Shown in pieces: positions 33,885-42,440 of a stretch of DNA of 64,000 bases (position 1 is the stretch's first letter; each line of letters begins with the position of its first letter). The stretch spans positions 385,173-449,172 of the forward strand of contig NZ_CH902578.1 in the NCBI RefSeq assembly GCF_000152805.1, read 5' to 3'. Source of the stretch: Maritimibacter alkaliphilus HTCC2654 (GTDB lineage: Bacteria; Pseudomonadota; Alphaproteobacteria; Rhodobacterales; Rhodobacteraceae). The notes beneath the pieces were generated by a model that did no database searches, had not been told where the DNA came from, and was given only the letters and a program-made list of their open reading frames with translations. Both the position numbers and the translations under genes were made by a program.

Positions 33885-34454
33885 TCAGCTGCCCCAGGAG
33901 CGGACCTGACCGCAATCCATGTGCACGAAATTCGAGCCGGAGTATTTGCCGACGCCGCCGGCGCGGCAGGCCTGAGCGGCCTTGAAGATCTGGTTCACCG
34001 AGCGGGAGTTCAGGCGAAGGTCGGCGGCCTGACCCTTGAGGTGAAGCGAATTCTTCGCCACGCCGCGCGAGCGGGACCGAAGCATCGCATTGGTTTCCGG
34101 CGAACGGTAGCCCGAAAGCAGCATGTAGGGTTCGGTGGAATCGAGCAGCGCGTGCGCGGCTGCGGTGATGTCCAGCGTCCGCGTGTCGATCGCAATCTGC
34201 TTGTCGACCCGCGCGTCGCGCATGAAGTAATTGATCTCGGCGAGCGCCTCTTTGATGTACTCGCCCTCGATCCAGTAGATCGTGTTGATGCTTTCGCCGG
34301 TTCGGCCCGCGTACATCGCGATCCGCCGCACGTCACCCGCGCCACGAAGGAACCCTGCTGCATTTGAAAAGGTCGGTGCTGCTGCTACTGCGGTTGCCGC
34401 GAAGGCACCCAGCAGAGCACGGCGGCTCATGCCATTGGAGCTCGACATCGTCAT
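33885..34454 (-). CDS. TAT-exported DUF882 murein peptidase-like protein
   Basis: The 189-residue protein has a twin-arginine signal (MSRRALLGAFAATAVAAAP) and an M15-type (YcbK/MepK-like) peptidase domain with the zinc pattern S-L-H138-x6-D145 (SLHLKGQAADL) and H178-x-D180 (FVHMDCG). It probably cuts peptide cross-links in peptidoglycan. In-frame start codons at 34454 and 34448 both keep the signal; 34454 is preferred because GGGAC precedes it. It is divergent from the L,D-transpeptidase gene, which suggests shared control of cross-link turnover. Confidence 0.88.
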   Translation of the reverse strand: MTMSSSNGMSRRALLGAFAATAVAAAPTFSNAAGFLRGAGDVRRIAMYAGRTGESINTIYWIEGEYIKEALAEINYFMRDARVDKQIAIDTRTLDITAAAHALLDSTEPYMLLSGYRSPETNAMLRSRSRGVAKNSLHLKGQAADLRLNSRSVNQIFKAAQACRAGGVGKYSGSNFVHMDCGQVRSWGS

Positions 34455-34775
34455 TGTCCCAAACGTCCCAGTTTCTTGCCTACCCACTCCGTTCAGCGGG
34501 ATATTTCGCCATTAGTCCCCAGGCGATGAGGGGAATATGACACAACTCGATTCGTGGGAAAAGCCCAGTTTGTTGCCCTTCGGAACGAATCAAGGGGTTT
34601 GGGCAAAATCTCGCTGAAAAGCCCAAACATTGCCTTAAAGCGTGGTGAAACTGTCGCACCCCTTGGGCGACGGCCCGAAACGCCCGGACCTGTCGGCTTT
34701 GTGATTTCCCCCGGATGGACCCTGTGGCAAGACTTGGGAGTTAGGGAAGAAACGCCATTTGACGAACCGGGGACC
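34455..34775. other. Divergent intergenic region between DUF882 and L,D-transpeptidase genes
   Basis: These 321 bp must hold both promoters. The plus-strand frame that runs through it has no ribosome-binding site and no family likeness. I see no convincing -35/-10 pair, tRNA or stable hairpin; the region is less GC-rich than the flanking genes, as expected of a promoter area. Confidence 0.5.
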
Positions 34776-36395
34776 ATGAAGACGACAAAGCTCAACCGCC
34801 TATTCCGCCCGATCCTGCTCTCTATCGCACTTGCCGTGCCTGCCACCGCGGTCGCCACCTTGCCCGCGACGGCGCAGATCAAGATTTCCACCTTCGCACA
34901 GGCGATCGCCGAAGCGGCCTCGGACGACGAGGATATCGCGGGCTTTTATCGTGAGAATGGCTATCAGCCGATCTGGACCTCGGGCTCGGACGAGCATCAG
35001 GCGCGGATCATGGCGCTGTTTCAGGCGATCCAGCATGCCGACGACCACGGGCTGCCGGAGCGTGCCTTCGACACCGCCGCACTGGAAAACGCGATGCGGG
35101 CCATCGACAGCCCCCGCGATCTGGGCCGCGTCGAAGTCGATCTTTCCAAGCTCTTCCTGACCTATGCGAAATACATCCAGACCGGCATTCTGACGCCCGC
35201 GGCCGTCGACGACGGGATCAAGCGCGAAGTGCCGCTCAAGGATCGCACCGAGTTGCTCAAGGCGTTCTCGCAGGCGCAGCCCGCGCCGTTCCTGCGCACG
35301 CTGCCCCCGAAATCCGAGGAATACGCCCGCCTGATGCGTGAAAAGCTGCGGCTGGAGCGTGTCCGGGCCGAGGGGGGCTGGGGTCCGACGGTTCAGGCCG
35401 GCTCGCTGCGCCCCGGCGATCAGGGGCAGGCGGTGATCCAGTTGCGCAACCGTCTGGTCACTATGGGCTACATGGATCGCTCGGCAACGCAGACATACGA
35501 CGAGAATATCCAGCGGGCGGTGCAGCGGTTCCAGACCAACCACGGGCTGACCGCCGATGGGGTCGCCGGTGGCGACACGGTCAAGGCGATCAACACGCCG
35601 GTCGAGGATCGGCTGGAGCGCATCATCGTCGCGATGGAACGCGAACGCTGGATGAATATCGAACGCGGCGACCGCTACGTCTGGGTGAACCTCACCACCT
35701 TCACCGCCCGCGTCGTCGACGGTGGCAAGGTGACGTTCGAAACCCGGTCGGTCGTCGGCCAGAACCTGTCGACCCACCGCACGCCCGAATTCTCGGACAT
35801 GATGGAGCACATGGTCATCAACCCGTCGTGGTATGTGCCGCGCTCGATCATCGTGAACGAATATCTGCCCGCCCTGCGCGCCAACAGCGGTGCGGCCGGT
35901 CACCTGCTCATCACCGATGCGCGGGGGAGGACGGTCAGCCGGGCGACGGACTTTTCGCAATATTCGGCCCGCAACTTCCCGTTCGACATGCGTCAGCCGC
36001 CGGGACCGGGCAATGCACTGGGCTACGTGAAGTTCATGTTCCCGAACCAATACAACATCTACCTGCACGACACTCCGTCCAAGAGCCTGTTCGGGCGTGA
36101 AGTGCGGACCTTCAGTCATGGTTGCGTGCGTCTCCAGCAACCGTTCGACTTCGCGTACACCATGCTCGCGCCGCAGGAGGCCGACCCCGAAGGGTTCTTC
36201 CAGTCGATCCTGCGCACGGGGCAGGAAACCAAGGTCGAGCTGGACGAGCCGGTTCCGGTGCACCTCGTCTACCGCACGGCCTTCACCGATACGCGTGGCG
36301 AGATGAACTATCGCAACGACATGTATGGCCGCGACGCCCGCATCTGGGCCGCGCTTCAGGCCGCCGGCGTCGATCTGCGTATGCTCGACAGCTGA
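34776..36395 (+). CDS. L,D-transpeptidase (YcbB/LdtD type)
   Basis: This 539-residue exported enzyme makes 3-3 cross-links in peptidoglycan. It has a signal peptide (about 1-34, ending ATAQ), a scaffold domain, a peptidoglycan-binding domain (about 212-272, GDQGQAVIQLRNRL...AVQRFQTNHGL) and a YkuD catalytic domain with His448 and the nucleophile Cys450 in FSHGCVRLQQP. The ATG at 34776 is chosen because the signal peptide starts there, although the Shine-Dalgarno is weak. The layout matches E. coli YcbB, including the lid region before the catalytic motif. A strong terminator follows. Confidence 0.93.
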   Translation: MKTTKLNRLFRPILLSIALAVPATAVATLPATAQIKISTFAQAIAEAASDDEDIAGFYRENGYQPIWTSGSDEHQARIMALFQAIQHADDHGLPERAFDTAALENAMRAIDSPRDLGRVEVDLSKLFLTYAKYIQTGILTPAAVDDGIKREVPLKDRTELLKAFSQAQPAPFLRTLPPKSEEYARLMREKLRLERVRAEGGWGPTVQAGSLRPGDQGQAVIQLRNRLVTMGYMDRSATQTYDENIQRAVQRFQTNHGLTADGVAGGDTVKAINTPVEDRLERIIVAMERERWMNIERGDRYVWVNLTTFTARVVDGGKVTFETRSVVGQNLSTHRTPEFSDMMEHMVINPSWYVPRSIIVNEYLPALRANSGAAGHLLITDARGRTVSRATDFSQYSARNFPFDMRQPPGPGNALGYVKFMFPNQYNIYLHDTPSKSLFGREVRTFSHGCVRLQQPFDFAYTMLAPQEADPEGFFQSILRTGQETKVELDEPVPVHLVYRTAFTDTRGEMNYRNDMYGRDARIWAALQAAGVDLRMLDS

Positions 36396-36412
36396 CCGGG
36401 GCCGAGATCCTG

Positions 36413-36450
36413 AAAACCGGCGTGGGCCTTGCCTGCGCCGGTTTTTTCTT
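36413..36450 (+). terminator. Rho-independent terminator after the L,D-transpeptidase gene
   Basis: A 10-bp stem (36413-36422 with 36436-36445) is followed by a run of six T. It lies 18 bp after the stop codon. Confidence 0.9.
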
Positions 36451-36517
36451 GCGCCGTCATCCCGGCGTTGCATTTCGGTGGCAGGGGACCGGGAAATGAG
36501 ACAGGATGGAGGCGACC

Positions 36518-36793
36518 ATGAAAGACATGACCGACGATATCGCAGGACAGGTGATCGACATTCTCGCCCGCCAGGCGGTGCGCGATCCTGCCGACATCGA
36601 CCCTGACGCCGCGCTCGAAACCCTCGGGATCGACAGCATGGGGCTGGTCGAGATCATCTTCGCCATCGAAGAAACCTTCGACGTGTCGGTGCCGTTCAAC
36701 GCCAATGCGCCCGAGGCGGGGGGCTACGATCTGACCACCGTGAACGGGGTGATCGACGCGGTGCGCGCACTGGTCGGGGCGCGGGGCGCCTGA
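36518..36793 (+). CDS. Acyl carrier protein (specialised)
   Basis: This 91-residue acyl carrier protein has the phosphopantetheine site Ser40 in LGIDSMGLVEI. It differs clearly from the housekeeping AcpP at 60510, which has [10 protein letters not shown], and carries an insertion (NANAPEAGGYDL) after helix II. The ATG at 36518 has GGAGG 5 nt upstream; an earlier ATG at 36506 lies on top of that site. The ketoacyl synthase gene starts 8 bp after its stop, so the pair forms a private elongation or acyl-transfer module. AcpXL-like roles in lipid A or other envelope lipids are possible. Confidence 0.9.
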   Translation: MKDMTDDIAGQVIDILARQAVRDPADIDPDAALETLGIDSMGLVEIIFAIEETFDVSVPFNANAPEAGGYDLTTVNGVIDAVRALVGARGA

Positions 36794-36801
36794 GCCACCT
36801 C

Positions 36802-38010
36802 ATGCGGCGGGTCGTCATCACCGGGGCCGGGACGATCAACCCGCTCGGCGCAAGCGTTTCCGAGACCTTCGAGGCGATGAAAGCCGGCCGATGCGCCATC
36901 GGCCCGCTCGACATTCGTGACGCGGACCGGCTGACAGCCCCGATCGGGGCGCAGGTCGCGGGCTTCGACCCGGCGGCGCATCTGGACCGTCAGACGATCT
37001 CGCTCACCGATCGGTTCAGCCAGTTCGCGCTCGTCGCGGCGGAGGAGGCGATGGGGCAGGCGGGGCTTGCCGCCGATCCCGACCTCGCGCCCCGGTTCGG
37101 TGCGGTCCTCGGCAATTCCGGCGGCGGGATGGAAACGCAGGACGACGGCTTCCGTGCGGTCTATGAGGCGGGCAAGGCGCGGGTTCACCCGTTCACCGTG
37201 CCCAGGCTCATGGGCAATGCGCCAAGCGCCCATCTGACGCTGCGCCACGGCCTCAGGGGGCCGTCCTTCACCGTCTCGTCCGCCTGCGCGTCGTCCAATC
37301 ACGCGATGGGGCAGGCGGCGAGCCTGATCACCAGCGGGCAGGCCGACGTGATGCTGACGGGCGGGACCGAGGCGATGCTGACCTTCGGCGGGCTGAAGGC
37401 GTGGGAGGGGCTGCGCGTCATGTCGGCAACCGGATGCCGCCCGTTCTGCGCCAGCCGCGACGGCATGGTGCAGGGCGAAGGCGCGGCGATTTTCGTGTTC
37501 GAGGCCGAGGAGCACGCACGCGCCCGTGGCGCGACCATCCTCGCCCATGTCGCGGGCCACGCCATGACCTCGGATGCGCGCGACATCGTTCTGCCGGACG
37601 CAGCCGGGGCGGCGGCGGCGATAACGGGGGCTCTCCGGGCCGCGGACCTGACGCCGGGCGACATCGGCTACATCAACGCCCACGGCACGGCCACGGCGGC
37701 CAATGACCGGACCGAGGCGGCGGCGATCCGCGCCGCGTTCGGGCCGGAGGCCGACCGGGTCGCGGTGTCCTCCACCAAATCCATGCACGGGCACCTGATC
37801 GGCGGGGCCGGCGCGGTCGAGCTGATCGCCTGCCTGCTGGCGCTTGGCGAAGGCGTCATCGCACCCACCGTCGGATGGCGCGAGGCGGATGCGGATATCG
37901 CGCTGAACCTCGTCACCGGACAGGCGCGAACGGCACGGGTCGAAGCGGTTCTGTCCAACGCCTTCGCCTTCGGGGGCATGAACGCCGTACTCGCGCTGAC
38001 CGCACCTTGA
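36802..38010 (+). CDS. Beta-ketoacyl-ACP synthase, FabF-like (second copy)
   Basis: This 402-residue thiolase-fold condensing enzyme has the full triad: Cys162 in SSACASS, His294 in NAHGTAT and His331 in SMHGHLIGGAG. It is therefore active by sequence, but diverges from the canonical FabF at 60915 (for example GNSGGGM instead of GSGIGGL). It probably works with the ACP just upstream. Relatives in Rhizobiales and Rhodobacterales extend very long or hydroxylated acyl chains; the product here is unknown. Confidence 0.9.
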   Translation: MRRVVITGAGTINPLGASVSETFEAMKAGRCAIGPLDIRDADRLTAPIGAQVAGFDPAAHLDRQTISLTDRFSQFALVAAEEAMGQAGLAADPDLAPRFGAVLGNSGGGMETQDDGFRAVYEAGKARVHPFTVPRLMGNAPSAHLTLRHGLRGPSFTVSSACASSNHAMGQAASLITSGQADVMLTGGTEAMLTFGGLKAWEGLRVMSATGCRPFCASRDGMVQGEGAAIFVFEAEEHARARGATILAHVAGHAMTSDARDIVLPDAAGAAAAITGALRAADLTPGDIGYINAHGTATAANDRTEAAAIRAAFGPEADRVAVSSTKSMHGHLIGGAGAVELIACLLALGEGVIAPTVGWREADADIALNLVTGQARTARVEAVLSNAFAFGGMNAVLALTAP

Positions 38011-38020
38011 AAACCGGCTC

Positions 38021-38060
38021 CTGAAACGAAAACCGCCGCACCCGGTGGGCGCGGCGGTTC
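38021..38060 (-). terminator. Rho-independent terminator after ialB
   Basis: A 9-bp stem (38031-38039 with 38051-38059) is followed on the minus strand by TTTTCGTTTC. It serves the IalB-family gene, which stops at 38083, and may also catch plus-strand transcripts from the ketoacyl synthase gene. Confidence 0.75.
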
Positions 38061-38082
38061 GATCGTTCGATGTCAGCCAAGC

Positions 38083-38799
38083 TTACTGCGCGGCTTCCGC
38101 TGCGGGTGCGGCGGCCTCGGGGGCTGCCGGCTGCTCGAGCGAGTCATAGGCGGCGGTGAAGCCCTTGAGCGACAGCGGCAGTTCGACCTTCTGGTCGGGG
38201 GCCGCGACCGGCACCACCGTCAGGGTCGCCGAGCCGCCCGCTTTGAACGCCGCCACTTCGGCCGAGGTGTAGCCGATCTGGGCGACACAGCCGTTCGGAT
38301 CGCAGAAGCGGAACGGGTAGCGCTTGGGCGCGGCGCTGTCGACGCCGATGGTCATCTGCTGGGTCAGTAGAACGCCGAGCGGCACGATAATCATCGAACC
38401 GGCTGCGGCCTCGTTGCCTTCCGGCAGCTTGCCGATGGAGACTTTGCCGACCGGCGCGCCTTCGGGCTCTTCACGCAGGAACTGGGTGATCTGGCAGGGC
38501 GCGGGGCCGTCGTTGCCCGGAATGCGCAGGCATTCGCGCTGCCAGTCGTCGAACACTTCGTCGACATAGGTTTCGACCTGCGGCGCTTCCGTCGTTTCGC
38601 CCATGTCGAGGTCCGGGTTGCCGGTCGCTTCGTCAGCGGCGGCCGGGGCCTCTTCGGTTGCGGGGGCGTCGGTGGCAGGCGCTTCGGCGGCAGGCGCTTC
38701 GGCGGCCGGTGCGTCGCCTTCGTTGGTGTCTTGCGCATAGGCCGCACCGCCCAGCGCGATCAGCGCGGCAAGGCCAAGAGGTTTCAGGATCGTTGCCAT
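38083..38799 (-). CDS. Invasion-associated locus B (IalB) family exported protein
   Basis: The 238-residue protein has a signal peptide ending AAYA-Q (about residue 22), then an Ala/Pro/Glu low-complexity linker (about 27-58, repeats of AEAPA) and a C-terminal IalB domain (about 75-215) with the conserved cysteine pairs CLRIPG..PCQI and FCDPNGC. IalB proteins are periplasmic or outer-membrane-associated and common in alphaproteobacteria; outside Bartonella their function is uncertain. The ATG at 38799 starts the signal peptide. A terminator follows and two small-RNA candidates lie upstream on the same strand. Confidence 0.9.
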   Translation of the reverse strand: MATILKPLGLAALIALGGAAYAQDTNEGDAPAAEAPAAEAPATDAPATEEAPAAADEATGNPDLDMGETTEAPQVETYVDEVFDDWQRECLRIPGNDGPAPCQITQFLREEPEGAPVGKVSIGKLPEGNEAAAGSMIIVPLGVLLTQQMTIGVDSAAPKRYPFRFCDPNGCVAQIGYTSAEVAAFKAGGSATLTVVPVAAPDQKVELPLSLKGFTAAYDSLEQPAAPEAAAPAAEAAQ

Positions 38800-38944
38800 T
38801 GTGGTTTCCCTGTTTCCGTCCGGAGTTGTCGAAGGACCCACTAACATGAGCCTTGGATGAGGTCAGCCCCCGATTTGGTCCGCGCAGATTTCCGCCCATG
38901 CGGGCCGGGGGCGTCGGGTGTCCGGACAAGGGGTCGCCACGATA

Positions 38945-39015
38945 GAAAAAGGGCCCGCAAACTGCGAACCCTTTCTCGTTTTTTTGTTCTCCCTGCCGGA
39001 CTGGCCGACTTATGG
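38945..39015 (-). ncRNA. Candidate small RNA upstream of ialB
   Basis: On the minus strand a sigma70-like promoter (39021-39049) would start a transcript near 39014. It runs through a purine-rich segment (GGGAGAACAAAAAAACGAGAAAGGG) and ends at a terminator: AAAGGG/CCCTTT with inner CGCA/TGCG, then TTTTT (38946-38953 region). Length is about 70 nt and there is no coding capacity. The hairpin is also followed by T7 on the plus strand, so it could stop transcription both ways. It could instead be a premature-termination leader of ialB, which starts about 150 bp further. Confidence 0.5.
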
Positions 39016-39020
39016 GCAGG

Positions 39021-39049
39021 ACGCTACGATGAAAGATGAGACCCGTCAA
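39021..39049 (-). promoter_or_regulatory. Sigma70-like promoter for the small RNA
   Basis: Minus-strand -35 TTGACG (39049-39044) and -10 TAGCGT (39026-39021) are separated by exactly 17 nt. No gene starts within 200 bp downstream, but a terminator lies about 65 nt after the predicted start, as expected for a small RNA gene. Confidence 0.5.
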
Positions 39050-39171
39050 CAGCCCATTCGCGATCTGTGATGGAACCCGTAACGGATCGTGAAGACGTGC
39101 CGCAGACGCATGAAAACAAGGGACTTCGCCTCTGGTGATCCCCTCTTCACCGCGATGCGCGGGACCGGGCG

Positions 39172-39245
39172 CAAAAAGACCGCGCCCCAAGGGGCGCGGC
39201 AGTCTGACAGGGAGGAAGTCATCCGGACCCAAATGGACATGCGCC
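39172..39245 (-). ncRNA. Candidate cuckoo/CcsR-type small RNA
   Basis: The minus strand has a stem TGAC/GTCA (39221-39218 with 39208-39205) presenting the loop motif CTTCCTCCC (39218-39210), followed directly by a terminator: 9-bp stem CCGCGCCCC/GGGGCGCGG and TTTTT (39177-39173). Loops with CUYCCUCCC next to a terminator hairpin define the cuckoo family, to which the stress-induced CcsR RNAs of Rhodobacter sphaeroides belong; the motif is complementary to Shine-Dalgarno sequences. The 5' end is not visible and is placed only roughly. No DUF1127 gene, the usual upstream partner, is found nearby. Confidence 0.55.
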
Positions 39246-39327
39246 CGGATGCGGATCACTCTGGCAGGAAAGGGTTAAAAATGTATTGTCACCTGAGAAC
39301 GTTGCAGGACTAAGGGGTATTCGGGGC

Positions 39328-40905
39328 ATGGTTGGCGGACTGGACGGGGCGATTTTCGTGGGTGGCGGCGGCGAGGAATACGCCACCAAGCAGGGGTTGC
39401 TCCTGAAATACGCGAACCGGCACGGTCTGGTCGCGGGCGCGACCGGGACCGGCAAGACCGTCACGCTCCAGATCCTGTCCGAAGGGTTCTCCAAGGCCGG
39501 GGTTCCCGTCTTCGTCTCGGACGTGAAAGGCGATCTCTCCGGTCTCGCCGCGACCATGAGCGCCGACCACAAGCTGCATGAGCCATTCCAGAAACGCGCA
39601 GGCATCATCGGCTTCGAGGATTACGCCTACGAGGCGTTCCCGGTCACCTTCTGGGACATCTACGGCGAACAGGGCCACCCGATCCGCACGACGGTGAGCG
39701 AGATGGGGCCGCTGTTGCTCTCGCGTCTCCTCGAGCTCACGGACGTGCAGGAAGGGGTGCTCAACATCGCCTTCCGGGTCGCCGACGAACAGGGCATGCC
39801 GCTTCTCGACCTCGAAGACCTTCAGGCGCTTCTGGTCTGGGTCGGCCAGAACGCCGAAGACCTGTCGCTGCGCTATGGCAACGTCGCCACGGCCTCGGTC
39901 GGGGCGATCCAGCGGGCGCTTCTGGTGCTCGAAAACCAGGGCGGTAAACGGCTGTTCGGGGAACCGGCGCTGGAATTGTCCGACATGATGCGGACCGAGC
40001 CGAACGGGCAGGGGCGCATCTCGATCCTTGCCGCCGACAAGCTGATGGCGTCGCCCAAGCTTTACGCCACCTTCCTGCTCTGGCTGTTGTCGGAACTGTT
40101 CGAGGAACTGCCCGAGGTGGGCGACCCCGACAAACCCAAGCTGGTGTTCTTCTTCGACGAAGCGCACCTTCTGTTCGATGACGCCCCCAAGGCGCTGGTC
40201 GACAAGGTCGAACAGGTTGCGCGGCTCATCCGGTCAAAGGGTGTGGGCGTCTATTTCGTCACGCAAAACCCGGCGGACGTGCCAGAGGACGTGCTGGGTC
40301 AATTGGGCAACCGTATCCAGCACGCCTTGCGCGCCTTTACGGCCAAGGACCGCAAGGATCTGCGGCAGGCGGCGGAAACCTATCGCGACAACCCCCGCTT
40401 TTCGACCGAGGACGCGATCCGCGAGGTCGGCGTGGGCGAGGCGGTGACATCCTTCCTCGAAGCCAAGGGCGCGCCGGGGGTGGTGGAGCGCACGCTGATC
40501 CGCCCGCCGTCCTCGTATCTGGGCTCGATCGACCCGGCCCTGCGCAAGTCGGTGATCGATACTTCGCCCATCGCGGGCAAATACGAAGCCCTGATCGACC
40601 GGGAATCCGCGGCGGAAATCCTCGCCGCCCGCGCCGAAGCGGCGGCGAAAGAGGCCGAAGCGGCGGAAGCCGCCGTTGCCGAACCCGAGGACGCAGCAGG
40701 CCCGCGCGAATTCAACAACGCCCGCCGCTATGACGGGGGCCGCAGCCCAAGCCGGACCACCCGCAAGACCACGAAGAAAGACGACCGCTCGTTCGGCAGT
40801 CAGGTCGGCGAAGAGGTGACCAAGGTCATCATCAAGGAGCTCAAGGGCACCACGGGCCGCCGGATCGTGCGCGGCATCTTCGGAACCATCTTCAAGGCGC
40901 GGTGA
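39328..40905 (+). CDS. HerA-like ATPase, DUF853 (YjgR family)
   Basis: This 525-residue P-loop ATPase of the FtsK/HerA superfamily has Walker A GATGTGKT (37-44) and Walker [10 protein letters not shown] (272-280), then [28 protein letters not shown] containing the arginine/sensor region. The last 90 residues are a coiled, Ala/Glu-rich and then basic tail ([21 protein letters not shown]). E. coli YjgR and relatives have no proven role; the fold suggests a hexameric DNA or protein pump. The 3' end overlaps the convergent LytM gene by 14 nt. Confidence 0.92.
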   Translation: MVGGLDGAIFVGGGGEEYATKQGLLLKYANRHGLVAGATGTGKTVTLQILSEGFSKAGVPVFVSDVKGDLSGLAATMSADHKLHEPFQKRAGIIGFEDYAYEAFPVTFWDIYGEQGHPIRTTVSEMGPLLLSRLLELTDVQEGVLNIAFRVADEQGMPLLDLEDLQALLVWVGQNAEDLSLRYGNVATASVGAIQRALLVLENQGGKRLFGEPALELSDMMRTEPNGQGRISILAADKLMASPKLYATFLLWLLSELFEELPEVGDPDKPKLVFFFDEAHLLFDDAPKALVDKVEQVARLIRSKGVGVYFVTQNPADVPEDVLGQLGNRIQHALRAFTAKDRKDLRQAAETYRDNPRFSTEDAIREVGVGEAVTSFLEAKGAPGVVERTLIRPPSSYLGSIDPALRKSVIDTSPIAGKYEALIDRESAAEILAARAEAAAKEAEAAEAAVAEPEDAAGPREFNNARRYDGGRSPSRTTRKTTKKDDRSFGSQVGEEVTKVIIKELKGTTGRRIVRGIFGTIFKAR

Positions 40906-41551
40906 GCCCCGGCGACGAGCTTCCCCGGCAGACGACCGGATAGGTGATCTTGTCGGCAGGCGCGCTCTGACCCCGGTAGCAGGTGACACGGCCCGGTCCG
41001 TCGACCCAGTTTCCGTTCGGGTCCTCCTGCACCATGCCCTGCCACCAGTTGTTGCCGGATCTGACCCGCGCGCCCGGTTCGACCTCGCGGTGATACTCGA
41101 AATGCAGGTGGGGATAGGACGACAGAAGCCCGGTCTCCCCGAGCGTGCCGATGGGGGCGCCCCGCGCGACGCGCTGCCCGACCTCGGCCTGACGCGCGGC
41201 AAGGTGGAAATACAGCGTCTGGACGCGCCGCCCGGTCGAGTCCTTCCCGTGGTCAATGACGATCCGGTTGCCGTATGCCGGTTCATACAGGCTGATCGTC
41301 ACGACACCCGGCGCGGCGGCGATCACCGGCGTTCCCGTCGCGTCGGCCACGTCGATGCCCATATGGCCGGGTTGGCCGGTGGGGGTCAGGGGAATGAACT
41401 GCTGCGCGATGGCCGGGGCCGTCGCGGGCATCGTCACGGGGATCGCGGCGACATGGGGCGGATAGGGCACCGCCGTTCCCGGGCCGCGCGCAAGACACCC
41501 CGTCAGCACCGCGGACATCGCCACGAAACTCAAAACACGCCGCATCCGCAT
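40892..41551 (-). CDS. M23 (LytM) peptidase-like lipoprotein
   Basis: This 219-residue protein begins with a lipoprotein signal (lipobox LTGC, Cys19), so it is anchored in a membrane facing the periplasm. The M23 domain has GHMGIDVAD (zinc His and Asp) near residue 62 and HLHFEY near residue 148, so the catalytic zinc site looks complete. It probably cuts peptidoglycan cross-bridges. It lies downstream of the degenerate metallo-beta-lactamase-like gene on the same strand, with a 57-bp gap. Confidence 0.88.
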   Translation of the reverse strand: MRMRRVLSFVAMSAVLTGCLARGPGTAVPYPPHVAAIPVTMPATAPAIAQQFIPLTPTGQPGHMGIDVADATGTPVIAAAPGVVTISLYEPAYGNRIVIDHGKDSTGRRVQTLYFHLAARQAEVGQRVARGAPIGTLGETGLLSSYPHLHFEYHREVEPGARVRSGNNWWQGMVQEDPNGNWVDGPGRVTCYRGQSAPADKITYPVVCRGSSSPGLTAP

Positions 41552-41608
41552 CCCTGCCCAAATAGATCCGCTGCGATCTTAGCGGCACGTGGCGCCGGAC
41601 CGGAAGTC

Positions 41609-42379
41609 TCAGCTATGCTTTCGCTCGTGACGGGCGAGTTTCTTCTCGGCACCCGCCAAGGCGTCGCGCATCGCGTCCGACAGGTTGGTGGTGCCAAGCC
41701 GCTTGGGGGTCAGCACGCCCGAATGGGCCGCGCAGAGCCGCTCGGCCCCGTTCCAGCGCGTGACGATCCCGGCGCCCCAGTCGCGAAAGGCGCTGGCCGC
41801 CCCGGCACGTTTTTCCAGCGCCATCGACAGGGTCGGATGCACGCCCAGCTTGCCGGATTTGCCTTCGGAGCGGGGCGGGCGATAGTTGAACGTGTCGTCC
41901 ACATGGATCGTGCCGCTCGCCGGATGATAGGCGAGGACCGAGCCGCAATGGATTTTCTCGTTCGCCGGGATCAGTTCGACCCCGTCGGGCGTCGTGAACT
42001 CGAGATCGGGGGCGAACGTCGCCCAGAGCGCCGGGTCGTTCGCCGTGAGGTTGCCCCATTTCAGCTTGGGAAACAGGCGCACATGGCGCGGCGTTCCGTA
42101 ATGCGTGGCATCGGGGAAGTCGCGTTGCATCGCCTCGCTGTGAAGCGTGTGGAACGGATGCAGATTCACCACCGCGACCACGTTCTCACGGCCCCCGGTG
42201 ATGGTGTCGACCTCGGCAAGCAGGTCGGGCGACAGGGTGTAGCTGTCCAGCATGACGAACCGACCGTCCGACAGGCGCACGAGCGAGGCCTGCGTGCCGA
42301 TTTCGATCAGCCCGCCCAGCTTGAAGCTGCCCCGGATGTTCCAGAACCCGTTTCCGCAGTCGATGATCCGTTCGCGCAT
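41609..42379 (-). CDS. Metallo-beta-lactamase-fold protein with a divergent metal site
   Basis: The 256-residue protein follows the MBL fold: N-terminal strands (SLVRLSDGRFVMLDSY), a histidine loop, HCGSVLAYH and HVDDTFNY. The central loop, however, is NLHPFHTLH (His74, His77, His80) rather than HxHxDH, so metal binding must differ or be lost. CGGAGGGG precedes the ATG well. I know no characterised relative; it could be a hydrolase of unusual type or a binding protein. Confidence 0.7.
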   Translation of the reverse strand: MRERIIDCGNGFWNIRGSFKLGGLIEIGTQASLVRLSDGRFVMLDSYTLSPDLLAEVDTITGGRENVVAVVNLHPFHTLHSEAMQRDFPDATHYGTPRHVRLFPKLKWGNLTANDPALWATFAPDLEFTTPDGVELIPANEKIHCGSVLAYHPASGTIHVDDTFNYRPPRSEGKSGKLGVHPTLSMALEKRAGAASAFRDWGAGIVTRWNGAERLCAAHSGVLTPKRLGTTNLSDAMRDALAGAEKKLARHERKHS

Positions 42380-42440
42380 GACCCCTCCGTTTTGCGAACC
42401 CTATGAACCGGGCGGTTCGCCGGAAAGACCGGACCTTGCG

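Noticed and set aside
38845-39259. Protein-coding frames in the ialB/HerA-like gap
   Set aside because: They lack ribosome-binding sites, have no family signature, run through terminator hairpins and overlap the small-RNA candidates.
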